NCBI GenBank assembly: GCA_024636355.1
Contig: JAGXHH010000235.1
Span: forward strand, 1 to 13,128
Origin: Desulfobacteraceae bacterium
Lineage (GTDB): Bacteria; Desulfobacterota; Desulfobacteria; Desulfobacterales; Desulfosalsimonadaceae
Direction of reading: 5' to 3'
Length of the DNA: 13,128 nucleotides
Every line of letters starts with the position of its first letter. Position 1 is the first letter of the stretch. This document shows positions 4,747 to 12,320 of this stretch, in pieces. The position numbers and the translations under genes were made by a program. The notes under the pieces are model-generated. The model worked only from the letters and a program-made list of their open reading frames with translations. It did not search any database and was not told the DNA's origin.

Positions 4747-6039
4747 ATGGACAATGAAACAAGCACCCATTTACCCGCCTTCCACGTCATGGCCAAGCCG
4801 ACCGGCGCGCGGTGCAACCTCCGGTGCGCCTACTGCTTTTTTCTCAAAAAAAAGCAGTTATACCCCGGCGGCAGTTTCAAAATGTCGGATGCGGTGATGG
4901 AAAGCTACATCCGCCAGACCATTGCCGCCCATAGGGTGCCGCAGGTGACCATCGCCTGGCAGGGGGGGGAACCAACGCTGATGGGGCTCGACTTCTTCCG
5001 CCGGGCTGTGGCCTTGGAGGAAAAATACACCCCGGCCGGTTACACCATCGAAAACACGCTCCAGACCAACGGGGTGCTCATCGACGAGGAGTGGTGCCGG
5101 TTCCTGAAGGAAAACCGTTTCCTGGTCGGCCTGAGCCTCGACGGCCCGAAGCCGATGCACGATGTCTACCGACATGACCGGAAGGGCCGGTCTGTCTACG
5201 ACCGGGTGGTCCGGGCCACCCGGCTCATGCAGGAACATGGGGTCGATTTCAATATCCTGTGCACGGTCAATGCGGTCAACAGCAAACGTCCTTTGGACGT
5301 CTACCGGTTTTTCCGCGATGAACTGCAGGCGCCCTATCTCCAGTTCATCCCGATCGTGGAGCGGAAAAACGAGACCGGGTTCCAGGAGGGGAGACGGGTG
5401 ACGGACCGTTCGGTCCGGCCGGAACAGTACGGCCGGTTCATGACCGCCATTTTCGACGAGTGGGTCCGTCGGGACGTGGGGCAGATGTTCGTCCAATTCT
5501 TCGACGGGGCGCTGGCCGCCTGGGTGCGGGGCAAATCGACCCTGTGTGTGCTCCGGCCGGAATGCGGCGAAGGGGTGGCAATGGAGCACAACGGCGATGT
5601 CTATTCCTGCGATCACTTTGTGGAACCTTCCCATTTGCTTGGAAACATCATGGAAACGCCCATGGCCGACCTGGTCGGATCAACGCAGCAGCGCAGCTTC
5701 GGAAACGGCAAGTCCGAGACCCTGCCGCGCTATTGCCGGGATTGCGACTACCTGTTCGCCTGTTACGGGGAATGTCCGAAAAACCGAATCACCGAAACCC
5801 CGGACGGCGAGCCGGGGCTCAACTACCTCTGCCCGGGTCTCAAATCCTTTTTCCGGCATGCGGACCGGCCGATGCGGATTATGGCCGAACTGCTCCGGCG
5901 GGGGCGGTATGCCGACGAGGTCATGAAGATCCTGGCCGAAGAAGACGCCGCGAAATCGATTGCAAAAGCCGGCCGGAACGATCCCTGCATGTGCGGCAGC
6001 GGCCGGAAATATAAAAAGTGCTGTGGGACGGTATCGTAA
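4747..6039 (+). CDS. Anaerobic sulfatase-maturating enzyme (radical SAM/SPASM) with SEC-C tail
   Basis: This cytoplasmic radical-SAM enzyme oxidises the active-site Cys (or Ser) of sulfatases to formylglycine without oxygen. From ATG 4747 (430 residues) it begins with the family-typical FHVMAKPTGARC. The radical-SAM cluster motif is C23-x3-C27-x2-C30 (CNLRCAYC). WQGGEPTLMG is the GGEP motif, and LQTNG follows. The C-terminal SPASM region carries Cys-rich signatures (LRPECGEGVAMEHNGDVYSC, YCRDCDYLFACYGECPKN, YLCPG) for two auxiliary 4Fe-4S clusters. The last 20 or so residues form a SEC-C zinc motif, CMC-x8-CC. ATG 4711 is an alternative start. A TTG at 4651 would lie in the promoter. The sulfatase gene follows on the same strand with the CTAGR substrate motif, a clear enzyme-substrate pairing. 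Confidence 0.92.
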   Translation: MDNETSTHLPAFHVMAKPTGARCNLRCAYCFFLKKKQLYPGGSFKMSDAVMESYIRQTIAAHRVPQVTIAWQGGEPTLMGLDFFRRAVALEEKYTPAGYTIENTLQTNGVLIDEEWCRFLKENRFLVGLSLDGPKPMHDVYRHDRKGRSVYDRVVRATRLMQEHGVDFNILCTVNAVNSKRPLDVYRFFRDELQAPYLQFIPIVERKNETGFQEGRRVTDRSVRPEQYGRFMTAIFDEWVRRDVGQMFVQFFDGALAAWVRGKSTLCVLRPECGEGVAMEHNGDVYSCDHFVEPSHLLGNIMETPMADLVGSTQQRSFGNGKSETLPRYCRDCDYLFACYGECPKNRITETPDGEPGLNYLCPGLKSFFRHADRPMRIMAELLRRGRYADEVMKILAEEDAAKSIAKAGRNDPCMCGSGRKYKKCCGTVS

Positions 6040-6067
6040 AAAGTCCAATATGGCGTTTTTCCGGCTG

Positions 6068-6163
6068 ACACCCCCCTGGCCCCCCTCAAGGGGGGGATCC
6101 CTTCGGCGAACCTCGGTAGGTGGGCGAAGCCAATCCCCCCTTGAGGGGGGCCAGGGGGGTGTT
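6068..6163. repeat. Large G/C-tract palindrome between maturase and sulfatase genes
   Basis: The left arm (6068-6097: ACACCCCCCTGG, a C-run, TCAA, a G-run, AT) is matched by the inverse arm (6133-6162) over about 29 bases, with one extra G on the left. The interior (CTTCGGCGAACCT versus AGGTGGGCGAAG) is also partly self-complementary, so almost the whole 95 bp can fold. It contains no reading frame of its own. It has the look of a dispersed intergenic repeat. It may also act as a transcript stabiliser or partial terminator between the two genes. Confidence 0.6.
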
Positions 6164-6245
6164 ATCCCTTGAGAGAGACCAAGGGGGTGCCGGTTCACGC
6201 CATGAAACCGGAGCTTTTTTCGAAACCATCCGCAGCAGATTTAAA

Positions 6246-6251
6246 AAGGAG
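6246..6251 (+). promoter_or_regulatory. Ribosome binding site deciding the sulfatase start
   Basis: AAGGAG lies seven bases before ATG 6259. It supports this start over an in-frame extension to 6169, which would begin beside the palindromic repeat and add 30 residues not expected for the family. Confidence 0.7.
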
Positions 6252-6258
6252 AATCGGC

Positions 6259-7752
6259 ATGAACCAGAAAAAAACACCGAACATCCTGGTCATCTGGGGC
6301 GACGACATCGGCATGACCAACCTGAGTTGCTACGGCGACGGGATCATGGGATACCGGACCCCCAACATCGATCGGATCGCCCACGAGGGGGTCCGGTTTA
6401 CCGACTGCTACGGTGAGCAGAGCTGTACGGCCGGCCGGTCGGCGTTTATCACCGGCCAGAGCCCGTTCCGAACGGGGCTAAGCAAGGTGGGAATGCCGGG
6501 TGCGACCATCGGGCTGCAGGCCGAGGACCCGACCATAGCCGAGCTGCTCAAGCCGCTCGGCTATGCCGCCGGCCAGTTCGGCAAGAACCACCTGGGCGAT
6601 CGGGACGAGTTTCTTCCGACCAACCACGGATTCGATGAGTTCTTCGGCAACTTGTACCACCTGAACGCCGAAGAGGAGCCCGAACACCCGGATTATCCGT
6701 CGCCCAAGGATTTTCCACGGTTCAAGGAGCGCTTCGGCCCGCGCGGTGTAATCCACAGCTTTGCGAACGGGCAGATCGAGGACACCGGGCCGCTGACCAA
6801 GAAGCGGATGGAAACCGTGGACGAGGAATTTCTCAATGCGGCGGTCAATTTCATCGAGCGCCAGCACAAGTCCGACACCCCGTTTTTCGTCTGGTTCAAC
6901 ACCACCCACATGCATTTCCGGACCCACTGCAAGGCGGAAAGCCGCGGGCAGGCCGGCCGGTGGCAGTCGGAATACCACGATGTGATGATCGACCATGACA
7001 AGCACGTGGGCATGCTGCTCGACGTGCTCGACGATCTGGGGATCACCGATGATACCATCGTGTTTTACAGCACGGACAACGGCCCCCACATGAATTCCTG
7101 GCCGGATGCGGCCATGACGCCATTCCGCAACGAGAAGAACTCGAACTGGGAAGGGGCCTTCCGGGTGCCGAACCTGATCCGGTGGCCGGGAAAGATCAAG
7201 GCGGGTACCGTTTCCAACGACATCGTCAGCCACCTTGACTGGCTGCCGACCATCCTGGCCGCCGCGGGGGAGCCGGAAATCAAGGAAAAGCTCATGCGGG
7301 GCCACCAGGCCGAGGGGAAAGAGTTCCGGGTCCACCTCGACGGCTATAACATTCTGCCGCTTCTGACCGGGCAGATCGATGAAAACCCCCGGAAGGGATT
7401 TTTCTATTTCTCTGACGACGGCGACCTGACGGCGCTCCGGTACGACAACTGGAAAATCGTGTTCATGGAACAGCGGGCGGTCGGGACACTGCAGATCTGG
7501 GCCGAACCGTTTATCTCCCTGCGGGTGCCGAAAATCTTCAACCTGCGCACCGACCCCTATGAGCGGGCCGATATGACGTCGAATACCTATTATGACTGGA
7601 TTCTCGACAGGGCATTCATCCTGGTGCCGTCCCAGGCAGTGGTCGGCGAATTCCTGGAAACCTTCCAGGAGTTTCCCCCGCGGCAGCGGGCGGCGAGTTT
7701 CACCGTCGACCAGGTGATGGAGAAGATGAAGATGGGGATCGGGAGCAATTGA
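6259..7752 (+). CDS. Cys-type sulfatase (arylsulfatase family), cytoplasmic
   Basis: This 497-residue protein of the alkaline phosphatase/sulfatase superfamily hydrolyses sulfate esters. It opens with NILVIWGDDIGMTNL, where Asp15 and Asp16 are expected metal ligands. RTPNIDRIAHEGVRFTDCY follows. Then comes the sulfatase signature QSCTAGRSAFITGQ, with Cys56 as the residue to be converted to formylglycine (C-x-A-x-R variant of C-x-P-x-R). GKNHLGD and the metal-site segment STDNGPHMNSW come later, and FRNEKNSNWEGAFRVPNLIRWPG is the usual substrate-side segment. No signal peptide is present, so the enzyme probably stays in the cytoplasm. The maturase directly upstream can activate it. The C-terminal part (RTDPYERADMTSNTYYDW) is also family-typical. 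The substrate cannot be inferred. Confidence 0.92.
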   Translation: MNQKKTPNILVIWGDDIGMTNLSCYGDGIMGYRTPNIDRIAHEGVRFTDCYGEQSCTAGRSAFITGQSPFRTGLSKVGMPGATIGLQAEDPTIAELLKPLGYAAGQFGKNHLGDRDEFLPTNHGFDEFFGNLYHLNAEEEPEHPDYPSPKDFPRFKERFGPRGVIHSFANGQIEDTGPLTKKRMETVDEEFLNAAVNFIERQHKSDTPFFVWFNTTHMHFRTHCKAESRGQAGRWQSEYHDVMIDHDKHVGMLLDVLDDLGITDDTIVFYSTDNGPHMNSWPDAAMTPFRNEKNSNWEGAFRVPNLIRWPGKIKAGTVSNDIVSHLDWLPTILAAAGEPEIKEKLMRGHQAEGKEFRVHLDGYNILPLLTGQIDENPRKGFFYFSDDGDLTALRYDNWKIVFMEQRAVGTLQIWAEPFISLRVPKIFNLRTDPYERADMTSNTYYDWILDRAFILVPSQAVVGEFLETFQEFPPRQRAASFTVDQVMEKMKMGIGSN

Positions 7753-7758
7753 TAGGGG

Positions 7759-7779
7759 CCGGAAGCCGGAAGCCGGAAG
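7759..7779. repeat. Three tandem 7-bp repeats
   Basis: CCGGAAG occurs three times in a row seven bases after the sulfatase stop. It opens a repeat-rich intergenic stretch. Confidence 0.6.
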
Positions 7780-7811
7780 AAGGCCAAAAGCGAAGGTGAA
7801 AAATCGTTAAA

Positions 7812-7845
7812 CTCTGGTTCCCAAGCTCCTGCTTGGGAACCAGAG
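7812..7845. repeat. Perfect 15-bp stem hairpin repeat
   Basis: CTCTGGTTCCCAAGC (7812-7826) and GCTTGGGAACCAGAG (7831-7845) pair perfectly around TCCT. There is no downstream U-run. The form is that of a dispersed palindromic repeat seen in many bacterial genomes (recalled, not searched). It could also end or protect the sulfatase transcript. Confidence 0.65.
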
Positions 7846-7924
7846 CAATTAACTATTCACAATTGACAATTCGCCTTTGGTTTAAATTATTTAAAATCAA
7901 TTGTGAATTGCCAATAGCTAATTG
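7846..7924. repeat. AT-rich nested inverted repeat
   Basis: CAATTAACTATT (7846-7857) matches AATAGCTAATTG (7913-7924) in inverse orientation, 11 of 12. Inside it, ATTCACAATTGA (7855-7866) matches TCAATTGTGAAT (7897-7908) perfectly. The element starts where the 15-bp hairpin ends, so the two may form one composite repeat. A long upstream extension of the next gene through it is not credible as protein. Confidence 0.55.
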
Positions 7925-8015
7925 TGAACTTAAAAAGGCAACCGGTGGTTTCAGGATAACCAGTAAAAGAAAAAGAAGAAAGAACCTTTCACTTCACCCA
8001 ACGAGAGAACCGCTC

Positions 8016-8402
8016 ATGGAAGAAACCGTTGCCGCACAAGGTGCCGAAGCCCTGATTCTGGAATGGATCAGCTGGGCTGCCATCGGGATTGAAACCGTTG
8101 CGGTGATCATTATCATCGTGGCGATCGTCTTCGCCACTGCCAGGTTTCTATACGTTTCCGCGATGCGACGGCCGGAAACACGGAATTACCAGCAGTACAA
8201 GAGCATTCTCGGCCGGTCGCTGCTGCTCAGCCTGGAAATCCTGGTGGCGGCCGACATCGTGCGGACGGTGGCCCTGGAGCCGACGGTCGCGAGCGTGGTC
8301 GTCCTGGGGATGCTGGTGCTGATCCGGACATTTCTGAGCTGGTCGCTGGTCGTGGAGATCGAGGGCCGGTGGCCGTGGAAGCCGGGGTCGGGGAAGGATT
8401 AG
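8016..8402 (+). CDS. DUF1622 family small membrane protein
   Basis: I chose ATG 8016 (128 residues), because the upstream open frame only translates the AT-rich repeat. A weak GAGAG precedes it. The protein has three predicted membrane segments, at about residues 19-43, 66-86 and 92-111. The region YKSILGRSLLLSLEILVAAD, then IVRTVALEPTVASVVVLGML and VLIRTFLSWSLVVEIEGRWPW, matches my memory of the DUF1622 family closely. Its molecular function is unknown. It ends 40 bases before the next gene on the same strand, and a mechanosensitive channel follows. I infer one transcription unit of three membrane proteins. Confidence 0.8.
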   Translation: MEETVAAQGAEALILEWISWAAIGIETVAVIIIIVAIVFATARFLYVSAMRRPETRNYQQYKSILGRSLLLSLEILVAADIVRTVALEPTVASVVVLGMLVLIRTFLSWSLVVEIEGRWPWKPGSGKD

Positions 8403-8442
8403 AAAAATAATGCCTTTAAATCGCAAACCGGATTGCACTTGA

Positions 8443-9624
8443 ATGGAAGCCCCAAGCCGCAACATGGAATTCCACCTGGCAAGGGGTGGCCCGCTGTATC
8501 GCCTGCTGGTCCCGGCAAAGCTTCTGAACCCGGAACTCTCGGCAGCCTGGCGGGCTGTCCTTTTCCTATTACTCATCACCTGGGTGCCGCTGCTGCTGCT
8601 CTCGATTGCCCAGGGAGTGTTCATCGGCAGTGCGGTCCGGGTGCCGTTTGCGTACGCATTTTCCACCCACATTCGATATTTCCTTGTCGTGCCGCTGTTC
8701 ATCCTGGCCGAACCCTTCCTGGACAACCGCCTGGCCCTGGCGTCCGGGCATTTTGCGAATTCCGACCTGTTGAAGTCGGAAGATGTCCCGCGATTTGCGC
8801 AGGCAGTCGGCCGGGCGGAAAAGGCCCGGGACGCCGTAATGCCGGAATTGCTGCTGTTCCTTTTCGCCTTGGCGGCGATGTTTTTGGGACCCCAGCTCGA
8901 ACTGCCCCGGTCCATTTCCACATGGCAGTTGCTCGTTGACGATGCGTCGATAAAGCTGACCCTGGCGGGCTGGTGGAACGCGGCGGTCAGTTCGGCGATC
9001 TTCCGCTTTCTCATTTTTCGCTGGCTCTGGCGGTTGTCCATCTGGACGGTTTTCCTCCGGCGGGTATCCCGGCTGAAACTCCGTCTCTATCCCACGCATC
9101 CCGATTATGCCGGCGGGCTGGGGATTTTGGGAGTTGCGCAAACATCGGTCAGCATCCTAGTGTTTGCCGGGGCTTGTGTGCTTTCCGCCAATTTTGCGCA
9201 AACGATCCTTTTTTTGGAGATGCCGCCGGCTTCGTTTATCTCCATTATGGTTTTATATGTGGTTATCGGGCTGATCCTGGTCATCGGACCGTTATTCGTG
9301 TTCAGCCCGCTTCTGTTCAAAATCAAATTCGACGGAATGCACGCCTACCTGCTGATGAGCACCGAGTACAATCGGCTGTTCTACAGGAAATGGATTGCCG
9401 ACAGGAGGTATGAAAACGAAGCCATTCTTGGTACCGAAGACATTCAGTCCCTTGCCGCTTTGGATGGAACCATCACGATGATTCGGAACATGAGGCCAAT
9501 TCCATTTGAATTCAGAATGCTGGTTTTTACCGTTCTGGCCGCCGTCATTCCGATGATTCCCCTGATCGGATTTGAAATCTCCCTGGATGACATCGTCCTG
9601 GGTTTTCTGAAATCGTTTTTTTAG
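8443..9624 (+). CDS. Multi-pass membrane protein, unrecognised family
   Basis: I do not recognise a named family. The 393-residue product from ATG 8443 (alternative ATG 8464; neither has a clear ribosome binding site) has about seven hydrophobic segments. They lie around residues 37-60, 77-92, 134-149, 181-205, 232-250, 264-292 and 358-378. A cytoplasm-like soluble part (about 95-130) is rich in charged residues. A distinctive loop LYPTHPDYAGGLGILG (about 215-230) precedes the middle membrane segments. A second soluble stretch (about 295-355) carries YNRLFYRKWIADRRYENEAI and an LGTEDIQSLAALDG motif. The next gene, an MscS channel, starts nine bases after its stop. This tight spacing suggests co-translation and a shared membrane role. 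Transport and signalling are both possible. Confidence 0.7.
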   Translation: MEAPSRNMEFHLARGGPLYRLLVPAKLLNPELSAAWRAVLFLLLITWVPLLLLSIAQGVFIGSAVRVPFAYAFSTHIRYFLVVPLFILAEPFLDNRLALASGHFANSDLLKSEDVPRFAQAVGRAEKARDAVMPELLLFLFALAAMFLGPQLELPRSISTWQLLVDDASIKLTLAGWWNAAVSSAIFRFLIFRWLWRLSIWTVFLRRVSRLKLRLYPTHPDYAGGLGILGVAQTSVSILVFAGACVLSANFAQTILFLEMPPASFISIMVLYVVIGLILVIGPLFVFSPLLFKIKFDGMHAYLLMSTEYNRLFYRKWIADRRYENEAILGTEDIQSLAALDGTITMIRNMRPIPFEFRMLVFTVLAAVIPMIPLIGFEISLDDIVLGFLKSFF

Positions 9625-9633
9625 GCGGTTTTC

Positions 9634-11025
9634 ATGGATGCCGGATTCTTCTCAATGGGCCTGTTTTCCTCGAAAAAAAGTGCGCATCGGGGCACAATCG
9701 AGTGTGCCGGACTTTTCCTGCGACTCTTTGCCGTAATTATAATTTCCACATTATGCTGTCCGCCTTCAATGGCCCAGAACGCCGTCCCCGCCTTCTCGGC
9801 ACCGGACCAGGAAGAAGCGCCGGCGCCTTCTGAAATAACTGCCGAGCCGATACCGGATCAGCGCCTTGAAAACCGGCTCAATGCAATTTTTTCGCAAATC
9901 CCGGATTTTGAGAATTTTAAGGCGGCAGTTGAAGAAGGGGTGGTCCGGCTGACGGGTAAAGCTGAAAGCCTTTCCGATGTCCAGGAAGCCAAGGCACTGA
10001 CCCAACGCCTGGAGGGCGTGGTCTTTGTGGTGAGCGATATCCGGATTCAGCCGGAAATCGAAATCCGGTTCGCCCCCGTCCTTCGCAAGGCCTACAGCGC
10101 AGCCGATCGGATCGTGCGCTTCCTGCCTCTGGTTTTTCTTGCCCTGTTAATCGTTACTGTGTTCTGGCTGCTGGCACGCATGATCAAACAATGGGACTGG
10201 CTGTTCACCCATTTAAGCAGCAATCGCCTCATGCAGTATTTCCTGCGGCAGCTTGTATCGCATCTTTTTGTTCTCATCGGAATTCTGGTGGGCCTGTACG
10301 TGCTCGATTTGACGGCCGTGGTCGGCGCTATCATCGGTGCGGCCGGTCTCATCGGGCTGGTGCTCGGTTTCGCCTTCCGGGATATTGCCGAAAACTACCT
10401 GGCCGGTTTTCTTCTTTCCTCTCGCAGCCTGTTTTCGGTTGGGGACCGGATAGATGTCGTGGGTTACGAGGGCAAAGTGGTGCGGATGACCATGCGTGAA
10501 CTCATCCTGATGACCTACGAGGGGAATCACGTACGGATTCCGAATTCCGAGGTGTTTAAAAGTGTGACGGTCAATTATTCCCGGAACCCCCAGCGGGAGT
10601 GCAATTTTACAGTCGACATCGACAATTCCGAAGATCTCGACCATGTCCGGCAGGTCGGGTGTGCGGCGCTGGCCGGCATGACCGGTGTGATCGATGATCC
10701 GGAGCCCTTCATGCGGGTGGAGGAATTCGGGGCTTACGCCATGACGGTGCGCTTTCACCTCTGGGTTGACCAGCGGGCTTACAGCTTCCGAAAGGTCCGG
10801 AGCGAGGCGAAGCGGATATTGAAAATCGCCCTGGACGAGGCAGGCGTCAAGATGCCGCCACCGTTGCGGGAGATCACCCTTCGGGAGGAGGCAAAGGAGA
10901 AAGGAGATGTCAGTGTTGAGAAACATCCTCAGATTTCTGCCGCCGAAGCCGCTCGCCGGGTGGACGTCACCCCCGAGGAGCACATCAAACGCCAGATCGA
11001 CGAGGAGATTGTTCGATCGATATGA
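9634..11025 (+). CDS. MscS-family mechanosensitive channel with periplasmic BON domain
   Basis: The product is 463 residues. A signal peptide or signal anchor lies at about 25-48 (ending SMAQ). A Pro/Glu-rich linker leads to a BON domain at about 74-140 (LENRLNAIFSQIPDFENFKA, then VRLTGKAESLSDVQEA, LEGVVFVVSDIRI), which would sit in the periplasm and may bind lipid or envelope surfaces. Membrane helices follow at about 162-182 and 204-225. The MscS pore helix is at about 226-262 (VVGAIIGAAGLIGLVLGFAF, then RDIAENYLAGFL). After it come the beta-domain (FSVGDRIDVVGYEGKVV, HVRIPNSEVF) and the cytoplasmic cage. The C-terminal 50 residues form a charged tail. MscS channels release solutes on hypo-osmotic shock. 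The gene sits nine bases after the preceding membrane protein. Confidence 0.9.
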   Translation: MDAGFFSMGLFSSKKSAHRGTIECAGLFLRLFAVIIISTLCCPPSMAQNAVPAFSAPDQEEAPAPSEITAEPIPDQRLENRLNAIFSQIPDFENFKAAVEEGVVRLTGKAESLSDVQEAKALTQRLEGVVFVVSDIRIQPEIEIRFAPVLRKAYSAADRIVRFLPLVFLALLIVTVFWLLARMIKQWDWLFTHLSSNRLMQYFLRQLVSHLFVLIGILVGLYVLDLTAVVGAIIGAAGLIGLVLGFAFRDIAENYLAGFLLSSRSLFSVGDRIDVVGYEGKVVRMTMRELILMTYEGNHVRIPNSEVFKSVTVNYSRNPQRECNFTVDIDNSEDLDHVRQVGCAALAGMTGVIDDPEPFMRVEEFGAYAMTVRFHLWVDQRAYSFRKVRSEAKRILKIALDEAGVKMPPPLREITLREEAKEKGDVSVEKHPQISAAEAARRVDVTPEEHIKRQIDEEIVRSI

Positions 11026-11341
11026 TCTCACTTTCCTTTCTTTCCGATGTTTTCCAAAAGGTCTTCGGCTTTTTGATGGTTTCCAGAATGTCCTTGCCGA
11101 TTCGCTTGATCGGGTTTGCGTGGATTTCGGGATCTTCCCATGGCCCCTTGATATCGATCCGGATTCGAGTTGAATCGCTTAACAGCTGGCTGGCGATCGG
11201 AATATATTGCAGTGCCTTGTCCATGGTTGCCAGGGGAATCAGGAAAGCTTCGATATCCAGATTCTCGATGATCATATAAATCAATCGGGGCTTGCCTGTC
11301 GGGTTGGAAAACCGACCTGCTGTTCTCGGCATCTTCAACAA
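10985..11341 (-). pseudogene. Fragment resembling the C-terminus of an AsmA-like protein
   Basis: The minus-strand frame of up to 118 codons has no convincing start. It opens at a TTG and is closed upstream by a stop two codons earlier. The part LIYMIIENLDIEAFLIPLAT, then KALQYIPIASQLLSDSTRIR and IDIKGPWEDPEIHANPIKRI, then GKDILETIKKPKTFW resembles the end of AsmA-like/YhdP-like envelope proteins, where a two-helix region is followed by a 'v-x-G-p-w-x-d-P-x-v ... l.....l.......k' tail. Such proteins are normally many hundreds of residues long. The last 41 bases overlap the 3' end of the channel gene in antisense. I read it as a leftover from a deletion. Translation is doubtful. Confidence 0.4.
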
Positions 11342-11379
11342 ACATCAGTTACATGGTGAAATAGAATAGATTCTTTACC

Positions 11380-11398
11380 ACCGGCAAAACAAGCCGGT
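11380..11398. repeat. Small hairpin in the leader of the symporter gene
   Basis: ACCGGC (11380-11385) and GCCGGT (11393-11398) pair around a 7-base A-rich loop, about 40 bases before the next start codon. It is short and could be chance or a weak operator. Confidence 0.25.
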
Positions 11399-11438
11399 CA
11401 TATGGCGCTGTCTACGGGCGGCGGAGGGAGAGTTTGCC

Positions 11439-12320
11439 ATGTTCATGCTGGACACCATGGAGAAAGCATTGGTACTGGCATTCCTGGTGACATCGATGTT
11501 GAGCATCGGGATGCAGACGCATACGGGGGACCTGCGCATGCTTCTGGCATCAAAGAGTTTTCTGTTGCGTATACTTCTGGCCAATTTCCTGGTCGTGCCG
11601 ATGGCGGGCGTAGCGATTGCCTACCTTGTTCCCATGCAGCCGCCCATGCGGGGTGCGCTCCTGCTCCTGGCCTGCACGCCCGGCGGCTTGAGTTCCCTCC
11701 AGTTCACCGGTCAGGTCAAGGGGATCGGGGCAATGGCCGGGGCAATCCTGCTCCTGCTTTCCGTGCTTGCGGTCTTTGTCTCGCCATGGTTTCTGCAGCT
11801 GGTACTCCCCGGCAGCGTCAAGGTGGTAGTCCCCTTTGGCCGTGCACTGCTATTCCTGGTCTTTGTTCTCCTGCTTCCGCTGCTCGCCGGGATGTTCCTG
11901 CTCGGGCGGATGCCTGCCGCTTCGATGAAACTGGCAAAACCTGTGGCACTGGTGGGAGTCGTTGCGTTTGTCGCATTTATGGTGGTGACCAGCAGCTCGA
12001 GAAAGTCGGCCGCAGCTGATATCGGATTGCCTGCGGTTATCGGCATGCTGCTGTTCATTCTTGCCTCGATGGTGATCGGCTGGTTCATGGGCGGCCCCAC
12101 ACGCGAACTGCGACAGCTCCTGGCGTCCGCGACGAGCATGCGCAATGCAGCGCTCTGCCTGGCGATCGTCCATGCCAGCGCACCCGGGCATCCCGTTCTG
12201 GTGCCGCTGATCGCGTTCAGCCTCCTGATGGTCCCCCCGAACATGCTGTTCACGATTTACAGCGCCGCACGGATCGGCAGGTTGTTGAAGAAAAAACGAA
12301 GAGAATCCAAGATTGAATGA
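11439..12320 (+). CDS. Bile acid:sodium symporter (BASS/SBF) family transporter
   Basis: ATG 11439 has GGAGGGAGAG about 7 bases upstream, and the product is 293 residues, the usual length of the family. It is almost entirely membrane helices, about nine. Typical SBF-like features are the early M-x-x-G-M-Q segment (SMLSIGMQTHTGDLRMLL), the helix-break motif ACTPGGLSSLQFTGQVKG, which stands where family members carry a conserved Pro-Gly-Gly sodium/substrate-site crossover, and a late SATSMRNAALCLAIVHAS crossover. The C-terminus is a basic tail (LLKKKRRE). Family members co-transport organic anions or other small solutes with Na+. Actual bile-acid transport should not be assumed. The gene stands alone on its strand, between an AsmA-like fragment and a toxin-antitoxin module. 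Confidence 0.82.
   Translation: MFMLDTMEKALVLAFLVTSMLSIGMQTHTGDLRMLLASKSFLLRILLANFLVVPMAGVAIAYLVPMQPPMRGALLLLACTPGGLSSLQFTGQVKGIGAMAGAILLLLSVLAVFVSPWFLQLVLPGSVKVVVPFGRALLFLVFVLLLPLLAGMFLLGRMPAASMKLAKPVALVGVVAFVAFMVVTSSSRKSAAADIGLPAVIGMLLFILASMVIGWFMGGPTRELRQLLASATSMRNAALCLAIVHASAPGHPVLVPLIAFSLLMVPPNMLFTIYSAARIGRLLKKKRRESKIE

Noticed and set aside
4858..5634. 258-codon minus-strand frame
   Set aside because: It is fully antisense to the sulfatase maturase, whose motifs are unambiguous.
6169..6258. In-frame extension of the sulfatase to 6169
   Set aside because: It starts beside the palindromic repeat. AAGGAG before ATG 6259 is far better placed.
6478..7335. 285-codon minus-strand frame
   Set aside because: It is fully antisense to the sulfatase. 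Low-complexity composition and no recognisable domain.
7759..7924. Possible CRISPR array or structured RNA in the repeat-rich gap
   Set aside because: The repeats differ from one another, lack regular spacers, and no cas genes are present.
7833..8015. Extension of the DUF1622 gene through the AT-rich repeat
   Set aside because: It translates the hairpin and inverted repeat into INCELPIANCEL-type sequence, a known kind of repeat-derived false protein.
8148..9041. 297-codon minus-strand frame
   Set aside because: It is antisense to the DUF1622 and membrane protein genes, with Ser/Arg-rich low-complexity composition.
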